Positions 36,715-50,600 of a DNA stretch of 64,000 nt are shown here, one piece after another. A model generated the notes under the pieces. The model had not been told where the DNA came from. It did no database searches and was given only the letters and a program-made list of their open reading frames with translations. Each line of letters begins with the position of its first letter. The stretch's first letter is position 1. The position numbers were made by a program, and so were the translations under genes. Location of the stretch: contig NC_058137.1 of assembly GCF_011075055.1 (NCBI RefSeq), forward strand, positions 5,198,771-5,262,770, written 5' to 3'. This stretch comes from Mangifera indica. Taxonomy: Eukaryota > Streptophyta > Magnoliopsida > Sapindales > Anacardiaceae.

Positions 36715-39700
36715 ATGGACAACAAGACATGGGGCTGGAGGAAAAAATCTAGTGAGAAGCCTATTTCAGAAAATGTTAAGGTAGATCTTTCTGTGAAAGG
36801 AAACGAACAAGAGGTAAACTAAGCACTTAGTTTTACATCCTTCTTGTCTGTTTAAAAATGCTATGAAACTGTTACATACGAATTCTCATCACAGAAATAG
36901 GGACAATGCAAATGCATTTTGTCATTGGAAAAAAAAATGTGTCTTTTCTTAATGCTGAATGTGGCATCAGTTCAATGTGAATGTTTTTTATAATCAGATA
37001 ACTTCTTAGTAGTACAAACTTAAATGTTACAAAGCAGGGCTACACCAGATGCCTTCTTACAGATTATCATTTGCTTACTGCCACTGTGAGATTTATTATC
37101 AAAGTGACACCTAACCTAAGTGGTAAAGCTCCTTCATCTTGGTACCACAGGCCCAGGGTTTTAACCTTCTTCACACTACAGCATATAACTACTAAAAAAG
37201 TCTAATTTACAACTGAAACAAGAGTGGTGGAACTGGTGTACACACATAGAGTTTAATATACTAAAAAATTGTGTTTCCAAGTATTAAGCGATAGGAGTAT
37301 ATGAGGTTGTACTACAGAACTCTAAATTGCCTTTTGTTTTAAAGATTTTCGGGTTTAGCAACCATCTTAAGGGAGACAACAAGTGTCTTTTCGAGGTCAG
37401 AGTTTGTGGAGTGAAGTGCCCATTAGATTTTTAGGATTATCTGTTAAGAAAATTTTGATATCAAAATATTATATACCCACGGTCAGGAAATCATGAATAT
37501 CATATACACCTTCTACACCTTGTGACTGGAGTGCCTCAGCTTAATTAGTTATTGAGAGTGACAACCCAGACCCTGCCTCCCAATATATGGTGCTTTAAGT
37601 TAAGCTCGCTGATATTTTAAAATGATGTGCAATGTGAAAAGCTATATATATATATATATATATCAGATTGTTTTTGGCCTTTTTTATATAAAAGGGAGGT
37701 TTAGGCCTGATTTCTTAAAAAAGTAACTAAGACCAGACATCTCTCTTAAGGAAATGTGTTTTATGGTTTCTCTGAGTTTGTTCAATGTTTACATGTAAAT
37801 CTTCTTGAGGATTCACTGTCGATTGAGGCATATTATAATTTTGATTTCAAATACAGATACTTTTGACTGATAAAGCACGATTAGAGAGTGATTTGAAAAG
37901 CTTACACGAGAAGCTCTCTTCTATCCTTGCTGAGTGTAATGCCAAAGATGATCTAGTGAAGAAACACACAAAAATAGTGCAGGAAGCAGTAGAAGGTAAA
38001 TCAATGAATCTCTTTTTTACTTGTATAACTTCTTTTAGGAATCTGTATTCTTCTAAGGTTTTGCTTTTTAAATTCAAAGGTAACTTTATTACGCTATTTC
38101 TGTTAATATTCTTGTTTAGCTGCTACATTTATCTTTAATTTATATATAGGCCAGAGAAAGGCTGGAGCCGAAGCAATGCTTCTAAAGCAAGAAATAGATG
38201 AAGCTTTACAGCAGAAATGTGATGCTGAAAAAAGATTAAGTCAGCTGGATGCTACTCTCAAGGAATGTATGGAGCAGCTACATTTTGTTCGAGAAGAGCA
38301 GGAGCAAAGGATTCATGATGCAGTGATGAAGGCATCTAGAGAATTTGAAAAATCCGAGATGATTGCAGAGGCGAATTTGGCTGAGTCCGGCAAAAGGCTA
38401 TCAAAATTAGGTGTTGAGAATACTCATCTTACTAAGGCTCTCCTAGAAAAGGAAAAGATGGTAGAAAACTTAACTAAACAAAGGAATCAATCGGAGGCTG
38501 AATTTAGTGCATTAATGATTAGATTTGATTCCATAGAAAAAGCAAATGCTTCTCTGAAATATGAAGTTCGAGTGCTTGAGAAGGAGCTTGAGATCCGGAA
38601 TGAGGAGAGAGAATTTAATCGCCGAACTGCTGATGCATCACACGAACAACACTTGGAGAATGTGAAGAAAATTGCCAAGTTAGAATCAGAATGTCAAAGG
38701 CTACGTCTCCTGGTAAGGAAGCGGTTGCCAGGGCCTGCTGCCCTGGCAAAAATGAAAAATGAAGTTGAGATACTGGGAAGGGAGTCAAATGAAACAAGAA
38801 GGAAAAGGTTAAATTCTAGTCCTCTTGGTTTAATGGTTGGCTCTGCAGTTGAAAACTCTCCTGACTCTCCCAGCAGAAGTATTTATTCTCTGACTGAGCA
38901 GTTATGCACAATGGAAGAAGAAAATAAGACTCTTAAGGATGTTCTTAATAAAAAAGCTAATGAACTCCAATTTTCAAGAACAATGTATGCTCATACAGCT
39001 TCCAAATTATCAGAGGTTGAGTCACAGCTGGAAGAATTATCGCAAGGTCAGAAAATCATGGAGCCAACCAGGAACAATGCTGTCCCGTATGAATTCTCTG
39101 TGGCTTCAATGCCAGACATTGGTAATGAAGATAAAGTCAGTTGTGCTGAATCACAGGCTTTGACTTTGATCTCGGAATTGGAACACTTCAGAACACAGAG
39201 GGGTTCGCCATTGCGCAATTCTGTTGGAGCTTCTGACATAAATCTGATGGATGATTTTGTTGAAATGGAAAAACTGGCTGTAGTCTCTGTTGATAAACCA
39301 TGCAAGAGTTCTCTTGTTTATCCAGGTGAAGCTAATGAAGTTGTTGGCCCCTCTGAATCTGAGTCTACTGGGAATTTCTTGGAGGTTGTAAGTAAGGAGA
39401 TTGTTCGGAATTCTGACCGTCTGTCCGACATTGGTGTGCCAGATCAGGAAAATAGATCCACTGATATTCTGGTCTCAAATGTTCCTGGCTCACATTGGCA
39501 TCATGAAATACTGAAGTTGATCTTAGAGCAAAACCGTGTCACACAGAGACAACCTTCTGAGATACTTGATGATATTAGAGTAGCTTTGGCCAACATAAAT
39601 CATCCAAAAACCAGTAAATCAGTTGATGCCAAAGAGAGTACTTATCATCCTGATGCATCAAGCTCACCTAATTTTTGTTCAGCAACATACTTTAACATCT

Positions 39701-42082
39701 CAAAAGAAGAGAAGTCAGACCAGCAGCTTTGCTCTGATCCGAATAAATCAATATGCAAAATAGCTGAGCTCATTGAAGGCATCTTAGATACCTTGTCCAA
39801 GAAAGATGGAAGTCATCTCTCATATAAAAACTCAGAAACACCTTCTGGCTACACGGTTCGTGTTTTCCAATGGAAAAGTTTTGAGCTTAGTGGTGTTTTA
39901 CAGCAGTTTGTTCATGCTTGTTATGATGTATCAAACAAAAACACCGGCTTCAACAAATTTGTCGAAGAGTTAAGTACTGCTTTGGAGTGGATAATCAACC
40001 ATTGCTTTTCCCTTCAAGATGTTTCCAGCATGAGGGATACTATAAAGAAGCATCTGGATTGGGATGAATCAATGAGTGAAAATGAAGCAGAATTTGGAAT
40101 TACTGGTCAATTTGCAGAAGCAGATAGATTAAGTATTTCCAGAGAAAACTTGTCGTCCTTCTCCATGTTCGCTGCTTCAAATGGCCATAGCAACTTCTTT
40201 CAAAAGGAAGAATTTCAGTATAATATGAGAGAAGAAAATAACAAATCAAGAAATGGTTCCATCAGTGCAGAAGTTGTGAATAAAAATGTTGAAGGGAGTA
40301 TCCAGTCAGCCGATAAGACTGATCCATTAGCGAATGAACTTCAGGAATCGGAGAAAATCATTTCAAACTCGCAAAATGAGTTAGAAACTTTGAAAAAATC
40401 AAAGGACACGATTGAGGATCAAGTTAAGAATCACGATTTGATAAATGAAGTCCTTGATGCACAGCTTTCAGTGCCCAAAGTTGAATTGAATGAGGCTTGC
40501 CAGAAATTTTTATCACTAGAAGCCCAGCTGGAGAATGGAAGTAAAAGCTGTAAAGAACTGGAGACCACAAGCCTTGAACTACAACCCCAACTTGAGAGGT
40601 ACTAATAGTTATTACTATTACTCTAGTAAAATCAATGTGTATTTGCAATTTATTAATTTTCCCTGCATTATTGAGGGATCTTAAATTTCTTTCTGATATT
40701 TTATTTTCAGTGTGACAAAGAATGAATTTCCAAACAGAGAACACAAGCAGGATGAAAAGCAAATTCGAACTGTAAGTTTCTGTCATTAATTATCATACAT
40801 TTTTGGAGTTAAATTTCAGTTTGTAGAATTGCATTCTAGTAGCTTTGATAATGACGATTAAATTATTTTACTATTCTACATGCAATTTCCTAAATACAGA
40901 ATCTGAAATTTTCTGTTGACAATTGTGCTTTATTCACTCCTTTACAATTGACATGAATGTCTGTAAGTTTTATATAACCGTAAGTTCAGGATATTTGTCA
41001 TTTTAAATTGATAAGGAGAAAGAAACTTCTTGGGAGTTCACTAATCCCTCATCTATGTACTACACAAAATGTAGAAATGTATCTGACAGCATCTTTATCT
41101 TCTTACTGAGATAAATCAGTTAGGTTTGGCTGGAGCAATATGAAATTGAACAGGTGTTAACAGATGAATCCTCACACAGACTCCTTTTCAGGAAATTATT
41201 CTTTTGATCAGTATTTTTTGTTTTGTCAAACTATGCTCATATTTCTTGGTCTTAAGAAGCTTTGTTTTAAGAAAATCTATCAGGGAAAATTACTGGAGGC
41301 TCTAAAATGGCAACGAGGCGATTCACTAAAATTTAATTCCTGTATGAGGCAATATTACACCGAAAAAAATGAGATCATTGCTGCTGTTTGGTCTATTAAT
41401 CGAGGGCACATGGGGTTAAATTGTCTGTCGAAAGTGCATTCATTTAGGTTTGAAGTTATATGATAAGTTCTAGTTTTAATTAGAATTTTCGTATCCCTTG
41501 CTTTAAAGGCTTCAATTATTTCATTGATTTAAGGAATGGTTATCAACATGGCAGGACTGGGAGATTACAGCTGCTTCCAAAAAGTTGGCGGAGTGTCAAG
41601 AGACTATTCTAAACCTAGGGAAGCAGTTGAAAGCTTTGGCCTCTCCTAGGGAAGCAGCCCTTTGTGATAAGATCGTCTCTACCCCAACAGACACAATTAC
41701 TATCCCTACCAACAATGCCGCTGCCACTACAACTACCACCAACACCAACACCACAACCACAAACCCAACCCCTTCAAAGAAGAAGCACACTACCCAAAGG
41801 TCATCTCTGCTAGATCAGATGATAGCTGAAGATAAGGATGTGAACTCTCCGAAGATCAAAGAAATTGACGGCAATTACAGTTCTGTCTTTGTAGAAGAAC
41901 CATTAGAAAATATCATTGCTTCAAATCAAAGTAAACAAGGGAACGAGGAATCTGTACGCAATTCCTCGGTGATTGTACCCAGCAGAAAACAGAGCGGTTC
42001 AAGTTTATGGAAAAAGCTATTTCGGAGAAAAAACAAAGTTAACATCAAGAAGATGCCACTTCCATTTGCCCCGCAAGCATGA
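36715..42082 (+). CDS. Filament-like plant protein (FPP family, long coiled coil)
   Basis: Five coding exons: 36715-36813, 37857-37995, 38150-40598, 40711-40771 and 41555-42082. They total 3276 nt, or 1091 residues, and all junctions keep phase. The start MDNKTWGWRKKSSEK is the usual FPP N-terminus. Heptad-rich coiled coil runs from about residue 50 to 260 and includes ECQRLRLLVRKRLPGPAALA, a family signature. After a polar middle, more coiled coil precedes the conserved C-terminal block DWEITAASKKLAECQETILN. The tail has a Thr/Asn-rich run (about 960-990) and ends SLWKKLFRRKNK..PLPFAPQA. FPPs are plant-specific, and some bind the nuclear-envelope or microtubule-linked partner WIT/MAF1 or VETH/COG2 complexes. 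The exact role of this member is not readable from sequence. By gene order it may match FPP7. Confidence 0.9.
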
Positions 42083-43624
42083 ACATGACAGAATAAAGCA
42101 ATGGCATTGACTTAAGAGTTTGTGCTCGGCTCTGGATTTGTTGTGATGGCAGTTACTGGGTTTGTTCTACTGTAGAGGGGATTAAACTTTGGCTTCTATT
42201 ACTTGTAAAAGGGAGAGAGATTGCTTCGTGTCGTATGTTCTATTGCTGTGCATAAAGCTGGATAGCCTAGATTTTTTTTTTAACCGAAATGCATAGTATT
42301 TGGTGAAAGTAAATTCAAGATATAAATGCTATAAAAATTTAAATCCATGATAACCTATAATTTATTAATGACTAAACCCAATTTAAATACGATACATGTC
42401 ATGGCCCCAACCTTTTAAATAAAACTCTCATGCTTCCAGGAAAAAAAAAAAACCATACCAATCCAAATAATTTTAAAACCCCCACTTTTCATCTCTCACT
42501 CACATTCTAGCATTAAAATTTAAAATAAAAAAAAGAAAGTTCATTACCTTCAGATATTTATAGGAATGATTAATTTTAAATTTCATTTATATAATTATTA
42601 TGTATTATAACTTGGTTTGTTGATTTGATTTTCTAAAGTTAGACTAAATTTGGCATGCAAATTCATTTAACTTTCATGTATCATTTGAAATTATGACTGA
42701 AGTACCACTATTTATTGCCATTTGATCCAAACAACTCGTGATTCATGTCATTGGCTACATCTTTTCTTTGAACTTCCATCACCCTCTAATATTGATGGAA
42801 TGTCGAGTGGCACACAAGGTTTTCAAGTGGATAATATTTTTACAAAAAGAAAAAAAATGCATTGCTAGATGCATTTAGGAGGAAGCATGCTTTGAAGAAT
42901 TGAGTACTAATATAAATCATACAAATCTATAAAATGTAGACGGAGATTAAATATCTTCATTAAATATGTCAATAACATACAAGGGCAATAAAGTTGAAGG
43001 GTTGTGAGTATTTCATTATACGAATGTTTATCAAACATATTGAAGAAATCATATCATGTCATTATTAGTGTTTATAACTTTCTATGCTGATAGAATAACA
43101 ATTACATGTTATCTTACGAGACTACCCATAAATTTTTTATATTTTTATACACATTCTAACTCAAATTTACAACTATTTTTAATAAACAAGTTTAGACATT
43201 ATATTAATTAATTTTACAATAATAATGGTATTACACTTCAACTTATGTATACCATGAGTAAAAATGTCAACTTTATTAATACTTACTATTTGGATCAAAT
43301 TCTAACTCAAATTCAATAAGGATCTTGAAAAAAAATAAACCACGTAAAAATGCTTACTTTGATTGAAATGACAATGCTGCCACCATATTTTGTGATTTTT
43401 AAGTGTCCTCTTGCTAAACATATGGATGGAAATGAGATGAAGGGGTTAAGGTTTACACGTTAAGATCATGGTACAATGTCTATTGTATCATTGTCTGGGC
43501 TATATCTATGGGACCCTTTGATTGTTATTAAAGTGGGTAAACCCCTTAGTTTGACTAATTCAATTATTTATCCATATAAACAATAGTATGTAATTTAATA
43601 AGACAAACAAAGAAGATTTTAAAA
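42083..43624. other. 3' flank of FPP and spacer
   Basis: An AATAAA at 42092-42097 lies only 10 bases after the stop and is probably too close to act alone as the poly(A) signal. The rest is A/T-rich with no supported gene. Confidence 0.5.
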
Positions 43625-44242
43625 AGCCAAATAACTATTTCCCACTGAAGGTTTGATAAAATGACAAGTTTTCATCTTTGAGTTTAAAAAAAATTGAATT
43701 TCCACTCTTCATCAACCTTTGTTAATGCATCTTTTAAATTTTCTTAGAAATTACTTTTTTGACCTTTTATCAAAATTATAAAAACTATTATTAACGTTTA
43801 ATATATGTATTAAATTATTAATATACCTTTATCAATTTAAAAATTTATTACTTAAATTTATAAAATTATAAAAAATTTGAGCAACTTAAAAACTTGCATT
43901 TTATTCATTTTTTGTGATATAAGTATCTTTTTGGAACCACCAAAGGGTATATTATAATTTTAAAAATACTCTAAATATTTTCGAATTTCTAAAAATCCTT
44001 TACAATTTCTTTAACACCTTCTAATATTTTTAAAAATAAAGTTTGTCTCCTCTTTTTTAAAAAAGAAAAAAAGTAAAAGAAAATAAAGAGAAAAAAATAA
44101 AATTATTAATGTAAAATAATCTTCATGCGTTTTCACTTGACAAAATTAACTGACGAAAATAGATGATAAATAAAAATTTAACTTTATGAAAGGTGAAGAT
44201 TTGCCATTCCAGCAAACCTTGGGTGGAAAATAGTATTTGCCC
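43625..44242. mobile_element. MULE-like MITE, copy D
   Basis: The left end is AGCCAAATAACTATTTCCCA. The right end on the minus strand is GGGCAAATACTATTTTCCAC and then CCAAGGTTTGC, so both termini fit the family. The flanking 9-mers match poorly (about 5/9), so the boundary or the target duplication has decayed. It ends about 420 bases upstream of the CLF start codon and so lies within the likely CLF promoter. Confidence 0.6.
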
Positions 44243-44663
44243 TAAAAAAACCAAACGCATTGACTGGCCTGTCTACTTCACTGTTTGTCCAAACATGGAA
44301 GAGGCATAATTGCAACAGTCCATAATTCAAACCACTTTCCCCCCAATTTATCAAACGTTGTTCACGCGCGCCCCACGCGTTACGCAACAAACCTTTGAAT
44401 AAACCAAATTATTAAATAAAACGAAAAGCCCGTCAAAACCTCAGCCTGATTACTTATTAAACCTCCTCCTCTACCCACCAAAAAATAAAAGGAAAATATA
44501 TATTACGAAGAGGCAGAGATGTTAACTTTAGGGTTTCAAGCAGACCCGCCAAATCTTGTCGCGAACCCTACCATGCGCACATTCTTATTCGGCATTGTCT
44601 CTGCACGAATTGGATCCTGATCTGCATCGCCGTATCCGATTAAGGATTTTGGTTCAGTTTACA
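44243..44663 (+). promoter_or_regulatory. CLF promoter and leader, with telo-box
   Basis: A telo-box (TTAGGGTTT) occurs at 44528-44536, about 130 bases before the CLF ATG, probably in the leader. An upstream ATG at 44556 opens a short frame that overlaps the CLF start in another frame. It could act as an upstream ORF if the leader includes it. Confidence 0.4.
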
Positions 44664-47600
44664 ATGGCTTCCAAGGCCTCGCCTTCTGCTTCCCCCAGCA
44701 AATCGGAGCCTCTTAAGGACTCTTCGGTATGTAATTTATTTTTTATTCTCTCAGTTCTGCAGATTGCATGTTAACTCCTCGATAATGCTCATTCATTGTC
44801 ATTTTTTTTTAATTGTTTCTGCTTATATGCTGGATTGATGTGTTCTTGAATTGAATGTATGTTGAATTCATAGAGTAATTATAGATAGATGGTGGATGCA
44901 ACTGCAATTTGTGTACTCTGGTTTGTTTAGGCTTTTAGGTTTTGAATTCATGTCGAGTGAATTGTATACTAAATTATGATTGCATAATTTTTTGTTACTT
45001 TTTAATGGATTGGGTTTCTGTGGAGTTTTAATGAATGTATATGTATGTTTATTTATTTATTTGAGTAAGGTAATCTTTGGATGGTGGAAAAAATAGTTGC
45101 ATTCTATTAAAGGTGGATTGTTTAGGTTTTTGGATCTATTTGGGGTGTATTAGAGATCAAATTAGTTTAGTATTTACTTTAGTATAAGATTTGAATGATG
45201 CAACATAAATTACAGTAATAAATGTAGGAAAATTTGAGAACATTGAAAGTGAAAAAAGGTGTACATGCATTGAAACAGAAATTTGATATTTCTTTTTTCT
45301 CTTAATATTTTTTTGCTTTGCCTCATACAACAATGCTCTCAAAGAGTTTATTCATTGGTGATGTAATTTTGTTAATATCTTGAATTTTCTGTTATAGTGT
45401 TTGTTGAATTATGGGGATGTTTATGATTTGTTGGATGTTTACAGATTACAAAATTACAAGACAAAACTACATCTGAGAAGGATATTCTGTGTGTTATTGA
45501 TTCTTTAAAGATGCAACTTGCTGCTGACCACTGTGTTTTAATAAAGGTGCAGTATTTCATACATGTTTATTGCTGAGTAAGTGGTAATCTTTTGGATCTT
45601 GTATTCATTATTATCTAATTAATTTTGCACTTTCTTTTGCTCAGAGAAGGGTGGAAGAAAATAGGCAGAAGTTGGCTGGTATCACGAATCATATATATAG
45701 GCTATCACTGGAAAGAAGAAATAACATCACTAATAATGTAGATCTACTAATTAAGAGGCAAAGAGATGCACTTGGTGTGCAAAGTGGTATTGATTCAAGT
45801 GATGGGGATAGAGATAGTCATAGCTCTCAGGAAGATGGTTATGCTTTTACAGCTGTTCAGGGATCTACTAATTCTTCCAAAAATGTTCTTCGTCCTATTA
45901 AGCTCGTTGAAGTTAAAAGATTACCTCCTTATACTACCTGGATTTTTCTGGACAGGTTAGAATACTTTGTATTTTGCCTTAATGTTTTAGATGGGATCAT
46001 TTTAAACCTACTTTGTTGTTTTATATAATGTTTCAGCTTCACAGCTGCATAGGCTGTTTTATTTCTCTGCAAAAAAAAAAAAAAAAAACAAAAGGGAAAA
46101 AGGAACCCACAATCTAAAGTTTGTGAACTGTTGACTATGCTATTTTTTAGTTTAATATGAAAATAAACCAGTGAGCATTTTATTATTATTATTCCAACCA
46201 ATGATAGACTATGTTTCTTCTAAGTAAAACATAAATCAGTGAGCATATTGTTAACCTGAATATGCTATGTACAATTTCTGGTTTTACAAGGTTAGCTATC
46301 CATGCTCTTTGTCCTCACAACCACATCAAAGATAAATAAATGAAATGCAAGTTTAGTATCCATGTTCATTGACCTCCCAACCACATCAAAATAAATAAAT
46401 GAAATGGAGATTGAAGCTGTGAAGCATAACTTATCATCATGTTGAAAAACAATAACATATTATAGAGATTTTTCTGCCAATTGTGTAAATGAAACCATAC
46501 TGAAGTTGAAAAATCCTCTTAGGCATTAACCCATTTTGAACAAGTTGTTGTTTTTTCTTTTACTCATGAATGATTAATTTTCTCCATATCGTGTAGTTAT
46601 TATAATCATTGTTTTTTTACCTAATTTGAAAGCATTGGATATCCAACTATGAATTGTTTTTGGGTTATTCATGAGTATTTTATTAGGAATCCATTATTGT
46701 TAAGAGTCATATTGATAGACTAAGTGCATTTGTTTTTGCCTCCTTGACTAATTTATCTTCTGCGGGGTTGAATTTGAGGAAGTCATTCATTTAATTAGAA
46801 TAACTTCTTTTTTAACAATTCATTGACTTCTGGTATTGTGTGCATATCTTATCTAGATATTGAACATCAAATGTTCAAATTCTACCTAATCAATTTTTAT
46901 TTACTTGAACTGAAATGGTGATTTCTTGCTTTCTGCAGATTTATTTTAGTTTGCTCATTGTAGTATTGACATATAATAATTCTGCTGCAGAAATCAAAGA
47001 ATGACAGAAGACCAGTCTGTGGTGGGTCGAAGAAGGATATATTATGACCAAAATGGTGGTGAAGCACTAATTTGCAGTGACAGTGAGGAGGAAGCAATTG
47101 AGGACGAAGAGGAGAAAAGAGATTTTGTGGATTCTGAAGATTTTATTCTTCGGTTGGTATAATCAAACTATCTAATGTGATCTAAATTAGAGGTGTAATC
47201 GAACCAAGTTGAGTGGTGCTTGGCTCGAGCTTGACTCTATGATATGAAGGCAAAGCTTGAGCTTGAGCATGTTGATCTGGGAAGTTCTTGGCTTGAGGTC
47301 AAGACAAGAACAATTGACTTGAGCTTGACTAAAAAAATTACATTCAAACCCCATAACTTTAAAAAAATTTCATTTAAACCTTTCAACTTATATATTTATT
47401 AATTGTCCCTCATATTGAAAGTCAGAGTTAGATTTTAGGGGTTTAAGTGCGAGATTTGAAATTTTTGTTGTAGTCCGCCTTAGTTTCGTTGAGTTTTTTT
47501 ATCAAAGTTTCTATGGATTTGATTTGGGGCACCTTTATCTCTTCCTCACACTCATATTCAAGTTGAAGTTTAACTTTCAAATGAGTCTTTGTTGTTTTGA

Positions 47601-50600
47601 CTTTTTCTTCATCGATTTTGTCCAATTTTTTTTAAATGGATTTTTTGAAATTGGCCAGTTTGAAGGGAAAGATTGTTGGTTTGTATTAGAATCTATGCCG
47701 ATTGGTTCATCACTATTATATAGTGGATGGAGTTGTTGATGATTATACTGTTGTTGGCACAGTAGGAGCATCGATTTGATGAACCTCTAACATCCTAATA
47801 CTAATACAATTTTTCAAATAAAAGAAAGAAAGCAATGGCACGATTTTAATGGCCAAGCTTTAACAGGCACAATGTCCAGTCTTTGATTGAAAGAAACTAC
47901 CAAGTAGTGGCTTCTGGTTATGCTTGCTCTGATGGTGTAGTTGATTATATGTTGGAATGGCGGGAAAAATTATGCCATCAGGAATGCTTGGCTTTGATAT
48001 CATGTGAAACAAGATGAAATGCTCATTCAGTGGCATAGCTATCAATTTATACACGGTATTCCTAAATAAATAGATAAGGCTTGCTAAATCAAAAAGAAAG
48101 AGTTTCCAACACTTTGTTGTTCTGAAAGGAAACAGTGAGTAATTGTGTTGTAAGCATTGATTGTTTTTAGCGTCTGGGTTGGATATTTTGAAACTTTTGT
48201 TAGTTGCTAGCCTGCTATGAATTGTCTAGCAAGGTTTGTAGCATTTCTCTCTGTCTTTTTTATTAATTTATTTTATTTTAATTTTCAAGCAATTAAATTA
48301 TTATTTATTCACCATTTCTTATTTATTCTATCAGGAATCCAGGTTTTCCTAGACATATTACCAATCTGTTGTAGGAATTTTGATGTTTTCAAACTAATTA
48401 TTGTGGAATTTTTGCTTTAATTACCAGCATGACAGTGAAAGAAGTTGGTTTATCTGATACCGTGCTCGAGTTACTAGCACAGTGTCTCTCCAGAAGCCCA
48501 CCCGAAGTCAAGGTATGGACTTAATCTCCATGGTGTATCGGTATAAATTTTCATTTTAAGAAGTAGACAGTTTTGTTTAATCTGCTATTATTTTTTTGCT
48601 TATTTATTATCTGATAAAAACTGGTCATAGTGTAAGCTTTGGTCCAGCCGTTTCCCATTTACTCTGTGCTGGCTTTACAGAGATATGAAACACCGTCCAA
48701 CGTCTTATACAGGCTAGATACGAAATTCTAGTGAAGGAAGAGAAGGCTGTTGGGGGCTCTAACAGTGGCCATGAAGTTCCAAATTTGAGTTTTGTTGGAA
48801 AAGATCTTGAAGCAGCTCTGGATTCTTTTGACAACCTATTTTGTCGTAGATGTCTTGTAATTATCATTCTGAACTTTAAGTATATATTATTTTCATCCAT
48901 CTCCCTGTTGTTAAGGACATTGCTCCTCTCTGTATTGGCAGGTTTTTGATTGCAGGCTACATGGATGTTCGCAGGACCTTGTGTTTCCAGTAAGTTGACT
49001 TTTATAACTGACTTTTGATATTTATCAGAAGATCTTTCTAGGTTCTAATATTTTTCTTGTCAAAAAAATGTCAGGCTGATAAACAGCCTCCATCATACCA
49101 TTTGGACGAGGATAATATGCCATGTGGCCCACATTGCTATCGATCGGTATGTGCTGGCTGTTTGATTGATATGATTTATGTGGCTTGGTTTATCTTCTGG
49201 AAGAATTTGAAAACAATATATTAAGAAGCTTTATATTTGCTTGTGTCAGGTTCTGAAGTCAGAAAGAATTGCTGTAGGTAGCTCCCCAGTGAAGGTTAAT
49301 ATTGAAGAAAAATCTGTCTCATCATCTGATTGTGCTGGGGCTGAGACATCATCCAGGAAGAAATCGTCAGTTCTGTCTGCTAGGAGACGGGTGAAGTCCT
49401 ACCAAAGTGAAAGTGCTTCGTCAAATGCAAAAAACATTTCTGAAAGCAGTGACTCAGAGGTTGGGCCCAAGCCAGATAGCACTGCTACCCACCGTTCATC
49501 ACCCTCAAAAACTAAGGTTGTTGGAAAATATGGAATACGTAAAAGGAATAGCAAGCGAGTTGCTGAACGTGTTCTTGTTTACATGCAAAAGAGACAGAAG
49601 AAAATGGCAGCTTTTGATTCTGATTCCACTGTGAGTGGAGTTCCTCCACCTAGTGATATGAAACTTAGATCTTATTCACGCAGAGAAAATGAAGATGCTA
49701 ATTCCTCTTCACATACGAATGTTAAATGTCCAAACTCTGGAAGGACTAGGAAGAAGGGAGTACAGGATAGCCGCAATTTAGTGCAGGGTGAAGTTGCCAA
49801 TGTTCTATTGTCTGAGATGATTACTGACCCACCTGCAACCAGCAGCAATGACACCTTTAGGAAAGAAGAGTATGTGGATGAAAACATGTGTAAACGAGAA
49901 CTAAGTGATGATAAATCTTGGAAAGCTGTTGAAAAGGGTCTTTTTGATAAAGGTGTTGAAATCTTTGGCAGGAACAGGTCAGTCAATGTAATCTGTGATG
50001 TGTTACTATTTAACATATTACATCCACAATTTCCTGAAATTCAATTTGCATATATGTAGGATTGTTGATCATTTTATGCTTGATTCAGATTTGAACTTTA
50101 ATCTTAAAAAAACTGATATCACTTCTTCTTAACATGGAATGATGCTAGTTTTTCAATTTTCTTGTGAAAAAAAACAACCATCATTAGGTTTAGTTTCCAT
50201 TGTGGCTATTTTTTGTTGGAAGCTCTGAAGATTCAACTTTTATAACCTGATGTTTTCTTTTTGCTGTGTCTAATGTATAGTTTAAAAATGCTTTGCTGCG
50301 TATATACATCATTATTTTTGCTTATTGTTTCCAATTTAGTTTTCTTTGCGTTTATTGATGCTTTATCTAAAGTAGGAATGTTGTTGGTAAATGGCAGTTG
50401 TCTAATAGCTAGGAACCTATTAAATGGATTGAGGACTTGTTGGGAGGTTTTCCAGTACATGACTAACTCTGAGAATAAACTCTTTGGCGAAGGTGATGCT
50501 GCAAATTCTCTCCTTGAAGGCTATTCTAAGTTTGATTTAAATGGAAATATGGTTAGTATTTTTATTTTATATGGTTTGCTTGGCTCAAAATATTGGACTC

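Noticed and set aside
41164..41463. 99-codon frame in FPP intron 4
   Set aside because: The flanking exons join in phase without it and its sequence has no coiled-coil or FPP character.
47524..47739. Possible extra CLF exon in intron 4
   Set aside because: Exons 4 and 5 join exactly at the conserved sequence, and this frame is hydrophobic and unrelated.
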